Below, piece by piece: positions 17,603 to 25,302 of a DNA stretch of 64,000 nt. The stretch's first letter is position 1. The number at the start of each line of letters is the position of its first letter. The translations under genes and the position numbers were made by a program. The stretch comes from Vibrio tubiashii. GTDB taxonomy: Bacteria > Pseudomonadota > Gammaproteobacteria > Enterobacterales > Vibrionaceae. The DNA is taken from the NCBI RefSeq assembly GCF_028551255.1, contig NZ_CP117030.1:1302001-1366000 (forward strand), in the 5' to 3' direction. The notes below the pieces were generated by a model, which saw nothing but the letters and a program-made list of their open reading frames with translations, made no database searches and was not told the DNA's origin.

Positions 17603-19423
17603 ATGCGCCCAGGTTTACCAGCCCTTTTGTTAGCATTATCTCCGTGTTTGCTTCTCTCTCCTGTGGTAGCAGAAGAAGCGCCGAAGACATTGGTTCAGAT
17701 TGATGACCAACTCTTCACTACACACGATGAGTTAAAAGCTGCGCTACAAGCGAAAGAACAGCAGCAAGCGCTGCTAGATAGCAAGAAATCAGAATTGGAC
17801 TCTCTTGAACTAAAGGCTAAGTCTTTGGATAACGCGTTCTCTAACGCCAAAAGTAAACTAGAGAATGCTTACCAACGCATGATTGACGATCCAAACATTG
17901 ATCTTGCTGCATCACAAACAGCTTACCAAGATGCGTGGTCGGCGGTTAAACAGAACCAAAAAGCACGTTTGTCGACAGAGCAAGAGCTGGTAGAAATACG
18001 TAATGTCTTTGCAACTCGCCAAACTGAGCTTGAAGCCATTGAACAAAAGATCGCTAGTTTAGACGAAGATAAAATCCGCGCGAGAGTCGAGCAGCTTAGG
18101 ACTGAACTGAAACAACCACAGCAGATTTCCGTTAGCTTTACTAATCGATGCCAACCTTCGCTCACGCTTTCACAATGTGATCAGCAAACTAAAGAGCTTG
18201 CTCTGCAAAAAGCGGTAAAACAATTCAGATCTGAAATTGCCGAACAAACCAGCGAAAGCGCTCTGGTCAAGCGCAATATCAATGACACACCTCTTAACAT
18301 CCATGTGATTAAGCACGTGACGAAACAAGCGGGTTTCTACGATGGTGTTCGTTATCGCACTATCATGGATGTAGAACTGGAATCACGCCCTAAAGCGAAA
18401 GCAGCATGTGATTTGCTACAAGTAGGCACTCAGTACTGTTTCGCACCTGGCACGTCACGAGAGCTACAAGCCGACCAAGAAATGGCATGGGTAACACTTG
18501 CAGTACGTTCTAATCAGTTCAACGACAGTGTGTATATCGATGGCGTTTCCTACGGTAGTACACCCGTTGAGATTATGCTGCCTATCGGTCTTCACGACAT
18601 TACCGTACAAAAAGAAGGCTACAAAGCCTTTACCCAGCAAGTCTCAGTGAAGTCTGACACTGCCATTCGAGCGGTTCTGAAAGAAAAGTCGAACCCACTT
18701 CGAGCAGGCAGTAAGTTTGCTGACGGTATGGCAAATGATGGTCAAGCACCTGAGATGATTGCTGTTTTACAAGGAAAATACTTCACGGGAGAAAACGCCT
18801 CGAAACAAGTATTCCTTGATCATGCTTTCGGCATTGGCGCGACTCCTGTAACGGTCAGTCAGTTTGCTACCTTTGTTGAGCACACCAATTACCAAACAGA
18901 TGCAGAGCTTAAAAACACCTGTACTGCACTTGTGAATGGGGAAGTCACTCCCGTATCTAAAGCTAGCTGGCGTGATCCTGGCTTTAAGCAGTATCCGAAC
19001 TCCCCTGTGGTTTGTGTTAGCCAGAACGATGCTAAGTCGTATGCAAATTGGCTACGCAAGCAGACAGGCGCTGCTTATCGTCTACCGACAGAAGAAGAGT
19101 GGGAAGTCGCTGCTCGCGCTGGTAGCCAAGATAAATATTGGTGGGGCGACGCCTTCGTATCAGGTGAAGCCAATACCGGTTGGAGTGGTACTCCGTGGTC
19201 TAATACGAGCACATCGCCAGTCAGTGCCTTTAAACCAAACCAACTTGGTCTCTATGATGTAGTGGGCAACGTTTGGCAATGGACAAGCAGCCCTAAAGGT
19301 ATCGCAAAAGGTGGCGCTTGGAACTTCTCCCCAGAAATGGCGGCTTCTGATAAGCAACTATTCTTATCTACCTTTGAAGCGGCAAACTACCTTGGGTTCC
19401 GTGTCGTCCGAGACATAAACTAA
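17603..19423 (+). CDS. Secreted coiled-coil/PEGA protein fused to formylglycine-generating-enzyme-like (SUMF1) domain
   Basis: Exported protein of 606 residues. The N-terminal 365 residues repeat the layout of the preceding gene: signal peptide ending near AEE, coiled coil, four-cysteine domain, PEGA repeat (VYIDGVSYGSTPVEIMLPIG). Residues about 385-606 are a SUMF1/EgtB-type domain: VTVSQFATFVEHTNY, YRLPTEEEWEVAARAG, YDVVGNVWQWTSS, GGAWNF and a final LGFRVVRD. The cysteines used by true formylglycine-generating enzymes after the R-G-G-S/A-W motif are not seen (the text runs GGAWNFSPEMAAS), so it may be non-enzymatic or use another chemistry. A strong terminator follows. Confidence 0.85.
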   Translation: MRPGLPALLLALSPCLLLSPVVAEEAPKTLVQIDDQLFTTHDELKAALQAKEQQQALLDSKKSELDSLELKAKSLDNAFSNAKSKLENAYQRMIDDPNIDLAASQTAYQDAWSAVKQNQKARLSTEQELVEIRNVFATRQTELEAIEQKIASLDEDKIRARVEQLRTELKQPQQISVSFTNRCQPSLTLSQCDQQTKELALQKAVKQFRSEIAEQTSESALVKRNINDTPLNIHVIKHVTKQAGFYDGVRYRTIMDVELESRPKAKAACDLLQVGTQYCFAPGTSRELQADQEMAWVTLAVRSNQFNDSVYIDGVSYGSTPVEIMLPIGLHDITVQKEGYKAFTQQVSVKSDTAIRAVLKEKSNPLRAGSKFADGMANDGQAPEMIAVLQGKYFTGENASKQVFLDHAFGIGATPVTVSQFATFVEHTNYQTDAELKNTCTALVNGEVTPVSKASWRDPGFKQYPNSPVVCVSQNDAKSYANWLRKQTGAAYRLPTEEEWEVAARAGSQDKYWWGDAFVSGEANTGWSGTPWSNTSTSPVSAFKPNQLGLYDVVGNVWQWTSSPKGIAKGGAWNFSPEMAASDKQLFLSTFEAANYLGFRVVRDIN

Positions 19424-19430
19424 CCAGTCG

Positions 19431-19456
19431 AAAAGGGGGGATTTCCCCCCTTTTTT
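19431..19456 (+). terminator. Terminator after the PEGA/SUMF1 gene
   Basis: GGGGGG-attt-CCCCCC followed by six T, eight bases after the stop codon. A very strong rho-independent terminator. Confidence 0.92.
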
Positions 19457-19481
19457 ATTACTATCAAAGAGATATGATAAC

Positions 19482-19626
19482 TAACGAGTCAGGTTGTATT
19501 ACCTAACTTAGTATCTATTGATACGTCTATACTCAGTGAACCACTGAGTTCATAGAACCTCTTCTACACGTCGACAAGATTATTTCTTGTGTTTGCCAGT
19601 CATCGTACGATGCCTGGCATTTTTTA
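19482..19626 (+). ncRNA. Candidate small RNA with several hairpins and its own terminator
   Basis: Between two strong terminators lies a stretch with no ORF but dense inverted repeats: GTATC-tatt-GATAC at 19511, ACTCAGTG-aac-CACTGAGT at 19531-19549, ACAAGA-ttatt-TCTTGT at 19574-19590, and a terminator stem TGCCAG...CTGGCA with an inner CATCG/CGATG stem at 19594, then TTTTTT. A possible -10 (TATGAT) lies near 19472. The upstream gene already has its own terminator, so this second one implies a separate transcript of up to about 145 nt. Start uncertain; family not recognised. Confidence 0.45.
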
Positions 19627-19688
19627 TCGTACAGAATATTCAAATCTGATATGATATTCGTTCTGTTTTATAAGATTTATATTGATAA

Positions 19689-20402
19689 GTGAACGAACAA
19701 CAAGCCTCTCTATTCAATCAACTCCCCGGCTTTTGGGGCTGTAAAGACCTCAATTCTGTTTTTGTTTACGCCAACGATGCCTACGCTAAGCTTATCGGCT
19801 TTACACAGTCGAGTCAGTGTATTGGTTTGTCGGATAGCCAAATGCCAAGCCCAACCTCCCGCTGTGCTGCTGATTTCGTACGCCAAGACCGATATGTCAT
19901 AGAGAACAAGGCACAGCTTAAGATCTTAGATATCCACCCCTACCCCGATGGTAGCTGGCGTGCGCACATATTCACTAAGACTCCTTGGCTAGATGACAGT
20001 GGGCAAGTACAAGGCACCATATTTTATGGGCAAGAGTTGTCGAACACAGCAATTTTAGAAGTTAGCCACTGGATATGTCGGGCGACTGGGCTAACATCGA
20101 ATGAAACGTTAGCTGGTGATACCCCGCCAACCAGTACCTTAAGCAGTAAATTGACTTCAAGAGAATCTGAAGCACTGTTTCTTTTGTTGTATGGTAAAAA
20201 GCCAAGCTATATCGCTAAAATAATGAAGATCTCAATCAAGACATTAGAAAGCTATGTCGTTAGGCTTAGACACAAATTTGGCGCTCACTCTAAGGCTCAC
20301 CTGATCGATCTAGCGCTTGAGCAAGGCTACGGGTCTTACATCCCAGAAACCTTGTTAAAAACTCAGATTTCCGTTGCTCTTAATGCAGAAAACGCCGCGT
20401 AA
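19689..20402 (+). CDS. PAS-domain LuxR/FixJ-type transcriptional regulator
   Basis: Transcription factor of 237 residues. The N-terminal 120 residues look like a PAS sensor (NQLPGFWGCKDLNSVFVYANDAYAKLIGF), and residues about 154-215 form a LuxR-type helix-turn-helix (LTSRESEALFLLLYGKKPSYIAKIM-like, then SIKTLESYVVRLRHKFG). It starts with GTG; no ATG fits better. There is no receiver Asp pattern. The stop codon lies inside a terminator hairpin shared with pdxH. Ligand and targets are unknown. Confidence 0.85.
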   Translation: MNEQQASLFNQLPGFWGCKDLNSVFVYANDAYAKLIGFTQSSQCIGLSDSQMPSPTSRCAADFVRQDRYVIENKAQLKILDIHPYPDGSWRAHIFTKTPWLDDSGQVQGTIFYGQELSNTAILEVSHWICRATGLTSNETLAGDTPPTSTLSSKLTSRESEALFLLLYGKKPSYIAKIMKISIKTLESYVVRLRHKFGAHSKAHLIDLALEQGYGSYIPETLLKTQISVALNAENAA

Positions 20403-20413
20403 TGCGGCGTTTT
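20389..20413. terminator. Bidirectional terminator between the LuxR-type gene and pdxH
   Basis: AAAACGCCGC and GCGGCGTTTT form the stem; the stop codon of the LuxR-type gene is in the loop. T runs flank both sides. Confidence 0.85.
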
Positions 20414-20415
20414 GA

Positions 20416-21051
20416 CTATGGAGCAAGGCGATCAATATGCCACGCTTCGTGATCTTTAGAGAATAAGAAACGGTCATGAAGTCGATGCTCGCCTCCTTGC
20501 CAGAACTCGATGCTTTCTGGCCTAATGCGATAACCTCCCCAGAAACTTGGTACTGGGATTTCACCTGCTTCAAACTTCTTTTTAAGCTCTAGGAACTTAC
20601 CTTCTAAAACCCCACGTGCTGAAATGCGGCTGCTTTGTTTGCTGGCAATCGCGGCAAGCTGGCTGGATTTAGGTCTTGAAGAGAAGTACTTCATATTTTC
20701 GACCGCACTGAGTTTTTCGGCAACGCCAGTAATATGGACTTGTCTTTCTAGCGGGTGCCAAGGGAAATGTAAGCTGACCTTAGCATTGTGCTCGATTTGT
20801 TGCGCCTTGCGACTACCTAGGTTGGTATAGAATATAAATCCTTGCTCATCGACGTTCTTTAGCAAGACGATTCGTTGGAACGGCTGACCTGTTTCATCCA
20901 CCGTCGCCACTGTCATTGCTGTTGGATCTGTTAGCTTGGCATCAATCGCTTGTTTCAACCACAAATTGAATTGAGCAACAGGGTCTGACAACAAGTCTTT
21001 TCTTCGCAAACCACCTTTTGTGTATTCGCGACGAATATCATCAAGTTCCAT
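20416..21051 (-). CDS. pdxH: Pyridoxamine/pyridoxine 5'-phosphate oxidase PdxH
   Basis: FMN enzyme making pyridoxal 5'-phosphate, the final step of vitamin B6 synthesis and salvage. The 211 residues match the usual length. The family's N-terminal [14 protein letters not shown], the FMN-binding [18 protein letters not shown] and [10 protein letters not shown], and the C-terminal ending with R-L-A-P are present; [14 protein letters not shown] is the substrate/FMN signature. GAGGAG lies five bases before the ATG. It is monocistronic. Confidence 0.96.
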   Translation of the reverse strand: MELDDIRREYTKGGLRRKDLLSDPVAQFNLWLKQAIDAKLTDPTAMTVATVDETGQPFQRIVLLKNVDEQGFIFYTNLGSRKAQQIEHNAKVSLHFPWHPLERQVHITGVAEKLSAVENMKYFSSRPKSSQLAAIASKQSSRISARGVLEGKFLELKKKFEAGEIPVPSFWGGYRIRPESIEFWQGGEHRLHDRFLFSKDHEAWHIDRLAP

Positions 21052-21262
21052 CTTTTCTCCTCGGCGAAATTTTTTTGTCGATTGTGCGCTCTTAATGATA
21101 AGAACTCAAGCCCAAGGCAACGGATAACGCTACACTCTATAAAAACCATCGATTAAATCTAAGTTAACTATTTTACTAGGATAAATCTGACAGCAAATCC
21201 TTAACATTTCGGGTCATGAGTAATAAAATCAATAGAATAACTCTATATAATAAGGACTACCC

Positions 21263-22654
21263 ATGAGTAAGAGCGGTTATGACAAGCTTACTCCAAACGA
21301 ACTGGACTATGTCGACGACAAAACAGCGGCACTGCTACTAAACACACCGAATAGTGCGCGTGTGATGCTGTGGGTCATGGTGCTGTTTTTTGTGCTCGCC
21401 GCTTTATGGGCATCTTGGGCCGAAATCGACAAGGTCACGGTCGGTCAGGGCAAGGTCGTTCCTTCTTCTCAAATTCAAGTGGTACAAAACTTAGAAGGTG
21501 GTCTGGTCAAAGAGATCCTTGTCCGTGAAGGTCAAAAGGTTGAGAAAGGCCAGCAACTATTGCTAATTGACGATACGCGTTTCCGTTCCGATTACCGTGA
21601 GCGTGAACAACAGGTCGCTAACTTAACGGCGAGTGTTTTACAGCTCTCGGCTTCCATTACTAGTGTGGAGCTAAACGAAGATTTTGATGAAACCAACTGG
21701 CAAAAGAGTGTACTACTCAACTTTAATAAGTTGGCTTTCCCGCCAATTCTCGAAGAAACGCAACCTAATCTAGTCGCTCGTCAACGCGCTGAGTATCGTC
21801 AAGATTTAAATAATCTTCGTAACCAGATCTCGCTACTTGATCAACAGGTAAAGCAGAAACAACAAGATCTGGTTGAGATCCAAGCTCGTGTTAGAAACTT
21901 ACGTGAGAGCTACCGCTTTGCAAATAAAGAGCTAGAGATTACTAAGCCGCTTGCTGAAGAAGGTGTCGTACCGAGAATCGAACTGCTCAAACTTCAGCGT
22001 CAGGTTAACGATACTCGCCGCGAAATGACTTCCAGCGAACTCAAGGTTCCTGTCCTTAAATCTGCCATTCGCGAAGCTATGCTCAGCCGCATTGATGCCG
22101 CGCAAAAGTTCCGCTCAGAGCAACAAGAGAAGCTAAACCAAGCACAGGACAAACTCTCTTCGCTTACAGAATCAACCGTGGGTTTAGAAGACCGAGTTAA
22201 CAGAACCGTCGTTACCTCTCCTGTGACAGGAACGGTCAAAACTCTCAACGTCAATACGGTTGGTGGTGTTATCCAACCAGGTATGGATATTGTTGAGATT
22301 GTACCAAGCGAAGACACACTACTCGTTGAAGCCAAAATCGCGCCGCAAGATATCGCGTTTCTGCGCCCAGACCTTCACACTATCGTTAAATTTAGTGCTT
22401 ATGACTTTACTAAATACGGTGGCTTAGAGGGTACGCTCGAACACATAAGTGCCGATACAACCACCGATGAAGAGGGTAATAGCTACTATCTTGTGCGAGT
22501 ACGGACTAAAGAGACAAGTCTAGACAAAGACAACTCGCTACCGATTATTCCGGGGATGACCGCATCGGTCGATATCATTACCGGTAAGCGCACTATTTTA
22601 GAATATCTGCTTAAGCCAATTCTTAGCGCGCAGAACAATGCTCTAAAGGAATAG
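21263..22654 (+). CDS. lapC: Type I secretion membrane-fusion protein LapC (HlyD family)
   Basis: Periplasmic adaptor joining the ABC exporter to an outer-membrane TolC-like channel. The 463 residues have one transmembrane helix at about 33-51 (VMLWVMVLFFVLAALWASWAEI), a biotinyl/lipoyl-like half motif (VVQNLEGGLVKEILVREGQKVEKGQ), a long coiled coil at about 170-320 and the HlyD C-terminal barrel (SPVTGTVKTL, IVPSEDTLLVEAKI). It opens a four-gene cluster with lapG, lapD and lapB; AAGGA precedes the ATG. Confidence 0.92.
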   Translation: MSKSGYDKLTPNELDYVDDKTAALLLNTPNSARVMLWVMVLFFVLAALWASWAEIDKVTVGQGKVVPSSQIQVVQNLEGGLVKEILVREGQKVEKGQQLLLIDDTRFRSDYREREQQVANLTASVLQLSASITSVELNEDFDETNWQKSVLLNFNKLAFPPILEETQPNLVARQRAEYRQDLNNLRNQISLLDQQVKQKQQDLVEIQARVRNLRESYRFANKELEITKPLAEEGVVPRIELLKLQRQVNDTRREMTSSELKVPVLKSAIREAMLSRIDAAQKFRSEQQEKLNQAQDKLSSLTESTVGLEDRVNRTVVTSPVTGTVKTLNVNTVGGVIQPGMDIVEIVPSEDTLLVEAKIAPQDIAFLRPDLHTIVKFSAYDFTKYGGLEGTLEHISADTTTDEEGNSYYLVRVRTKETSLDKDNSLPIIPGMTASVDIITGKRTILEYLLKPILSAQNNALKE

Positions 22655-22688
22655 ACTGCATGATCAATAAAGAGTCAGAGAAAACAAT

Positions 22689-23369
22689 TTGAAAGTTCGC
22701 ATGTTTGCCAACGGCCTGATTGCTTTTGCTGTACTGCTGTTAGCCACAACCACATCGTTTGCTCTTAACACCCAAGAGCAACGTTGGGTCGATGCTGTGC
22801 GAAAAACCTACGGCGATCGCGCCGGCCGCCGTGTCGAAACGTGGCGCAAGGAGATGGCGCAGTATAAATCGATCCCTGAACGGGATAAGCTGACCAAGGT
22901 AAATAACTTCTTCAATCAACTCAATTTCGTCAACGATATTCACCTATGGGGCAAAAACGATTACTGGGCGACGCCTTTGGAGTTCCTTGGCAGTAATGCA
23001 GGGGACTGTGAAGACTTCACCATCGCCAAGTATTTTTCCCTTCTTGAACTAGGTGTATCAGATAAAAAACTCCGCTTGGTGTATGTTAAAGCCATTGAAT
23101 TAAATCAATTTCATATGGTTTTGGCCTATTACTCCAAGCCAAGTGCAGAACCGATTCTGCTCGACAACATCAACCCACAAATTAAACGTGCATCTAAACG
23201 CCGAGATTTACTACCTATCTACAGTTTTAACGGTAAGAATCTATGGCTGATGAAGTCGAAACAGGGACAACTTGCAGGGAAGTCTTCAAGGCTCAGCCTA
23301 TGGAATGACCTCCGTGCGCGCGAGAAATCGCTCAAGCTAAATAAACCAGTAGTCAATTATGATGAGTAG
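22689..23369 (+). CDS. lapG: LapG-type periplasmic cysteine protease
   Basis: Bacterial transglutaminase-like protease that clips LapA-type adhesins off the cell surface when c-di-GMP is low. The 226 residues have a signal peptide to about residue 25 (AVLLLATTTSFA), then the family's Cys-His-Asp triad: GDCEDFTIAKYFSLLELG (Cys), FHMVLAYY (His) and LLDNINPQI (Asp). The start is TTG at 22689; an ATG four codons later is possible. It lies 34 bases after lapC and 5 bases before lapD, its expected inhibitor. Confidence 0.92.
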   Translation: MKVRMFANGLIAFAVLLLATTTSFALNTQEQRWVDAVRKTYGDRAGRRVETWRKEMAQYKSIPERDKLTKVNNFFNQLNFVNDIHLWGKNDYWATPLEFLGSNAGDCEDFTIAKYFSLLELGVSDKKLRLVYVKAIELNQFHMVLAYYSKPSAEPILLDNINPQIKRASKRRDLLPIYSFNGKNLWLMKSKQGQLAGKSSRLSLWNDLRAREKSLKLNKPVVNYDE

Positions 23370-23374
23370 GCAAT

Positions 23375-25285
23375 ATGACTTTATATAAACAACTTGTCGC
23401 AGGTATGATTGCGGTCATTTTGATGCTGTTAATCTCGGTGTTTATCATCGAATTTAACACCACTCGAAGTAACCTCATTCAACAGCAGCGCTCTGAGGTG
23501 AATAACACCATCAATACGGTCGGTCTCGCATTGGCCCCGTATCTAGAAAACAAGGACCAAGTTGCCGTGGAATCGGTCATCAATGCCTTGTTTGATGGCA
23601 GTAGCTATTCAGTGGTGCGTTTGATCTTCTTAGATACCGGAGACGAGATCCTACGCTCGTATCCAGTCAAGCCAAACAATGTGCCAAAATGGTTCACTCG
23701 CCTCAACCTGTTTGAAAAGATCCACGACCGACGCGTCGTGACGAGCGGATGGATGCAATTAGCCGAAGTCGAGATTGTCAGCCACCCTGGGGATGCCTAC
23801 ACCCAGCTATGGCTTGCATTTGAACGCTTAGTGATTGCTTTTTGTATTATCATGCTGCTTGGTTTGTTCTCTATCTCTTTCATCCTAAGACGCGCGCTTC
23901 GTCCTTTGCAGCTTATCGTAAACAAAATGGAGCAAGTCGCGAACAATCAGTTTGGCGAACCACTTCCACGACCGGCAACGCAAGACCTAATCTATGTTGT
24001 TGATGGCATTAACAGCATGTCCGCCCAACTTGAGAAATCCTTTAAAGCACAAGCAAAAGAAGCTCAGCAACTTCGTGAACGTGCCTACATTGATCCAGTG
24101 TCGCAACTTGGTAACCGTGCTTACTACATGAGTCAGCTTAACTCGTGGATTGGCGAAGGTGGTATTGGCGGCGTTGCAATACTCGAAGCAAGCTTCATTC
24201 GCGAACTCTATGAAGAAAAAGGTTATGAAGCGGGTGATGGTATGGTTCGAGAGCTCGCAGATCACTTGAAGGTGTCTATGTCATCGCCAGATGTCACTCT
24301 AGCGCGTATCTCTACAGAGGAATTTGGTTTTATCTTACCGAATGTCGATGATTCTGAGCTTAAGTTGATTGCCGAGAGCATTGTTACCTATGTGCAAGAT
24401 ATCAACGCCGATCCAACAGGAATGGCGACGGCAAACCTATCCCTAGGTGTGGTGTACAACAAGGCTTCGACAAGCTCGACAGAGCTGCTCACTATGCTTG
24501 ATAACGCTTTGGCTAATGCCAAGTCGAACCCAGAACTTAACTACGGTTATGTGACTGGAGAAGACACTGACAACCTAATGGGTAAACAGCAGTGGAAAAC
24601 CTTGGTGGAAGAAGCGATCAGTAATGATTGGTTTAGCTTCCGCTTTCAGGCTGCCAATAACAGTTGGGGGCAAGCTTATCATCGCGAAGTTTTCTCTGCG
24701 ATTGAGAAAGATGGCGAACGCTACAGCGCAAATCAATACTTGTTTGCTCTAGAACAGCTTAATGCTAGCCACCTATTCGACGAATATGTGATTAAAGCGA
24801 TTGTCGATCGACTAGAAGCAGGCGAATTTAGTGAGCCTGTTGCGATCAACATTGCGCAGAGCAGTATCTCTCAGCCAAGCTTTATCCGCTGGGTGACACA
24901 ATTGCTAAACAAACATTCATCGGTTGCCTCACTGTTGCATTTTGAGATTCCTGAAAACTGCTTTATCAATTCACCACACCACACTGCCCTATTCTGTAAT
25001 GCGGTACGCGGGGCAGGTGCAGATTTTGGTGTCGATAACTATGGGCGTAACTTCCAGTCTTTGGATTACATCAACGAGTTCCGTCCTGCTTATGTGAAGC
25101 TAGATTATCTCTACACTCACCACTTGGATGATGAGAAGCAGAAATTTACTCTGACCTCTATTTCGAGAACAGCGCATAACTTGGGTATCAAGACTATCGC
25201 TTCACGTGTCGAAACTCAAACTCAGTTAGATTTCTTATCTGAGCACTTTATTGAAGTCTTCCAAGGCTTCATCGTAGATAAATAA
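23375..25285 (+). CDS. lapD: LapD-type c-di-GMP receptor (degenerate GGDEF and EAL domains)
   Basis: Inner-membrane receptor that binds c-di-GMP and sequesters LapG in the periplasm. The 636 residues have helices at about 8-28 and 151-172 flanking a LapD/MoxY-type periplasmic domain, a HAMP segment, a GGDEF-like domain at about 228-390 whose active motif is replaced by RISTEEF, and an EAL-like domain at about 405-636 with REV in place of EAL and DNYG in place of DDFG. These changes mean neither synthesis nor hydrolysis is expected, as in known LapD. It overlaps nothing but is tightly spaced with lapG. Confidence 0.92.
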   Translation: MTLYKQLVAGMIAVILMLLISVFIIEFNTTRSNLIQQQRSEVNNTINTVGLALAPYLENKDQVAVESVINALFDGSSYSVVRLIFLDTGDEILRSYPVKPNNVPKWFTRLNLFEKIHDRRVVTSGWMQLAEVEIVSHPGDAYTQLWLAFERLVIAFCIIMLLGLFSISFILRRALRPLQLIVNKMEQVANNQFGEPLPRPATQDLIYVVDGINSMSAQLEKSFKAQAKEAQQLRERAYIDPVSQLGNRAYYMSQLNSWIGEGGIGGVAILEASFIRELYEEKGYEAGDGMVRELADHLKVSMSSPDVTLARISTEEFGFILPNVDDSELKLIAESIVTYVQDINADPTGMATANLSLGVVYNKASTSSTELLTMLDNALANAKSNPELNYGYVTGEDTDNLMGKQQWKTLVEEAISNDWFSFRFQAANNSWGQAYHREVFSAIEKDGERYSANQYLFALEQLNASHLFDEYVIKAIVDRLEAGEFSEPVAINIAQSSISQPSFIRWVTQLLNKHSSVASLLHFEIPENCFINSPHHTALFCNAVRGAGADFGVDNYGRNFQSLDYINEFRPAYVKLDYLYTHHLDDEKQKFTLTSISRTAHNLGIKTIASRVETQTQLDFLSEHFIEVFQGFIVDK

Positions 25286-25302
25286 TAAACAAAAGGTATA
25301 GC

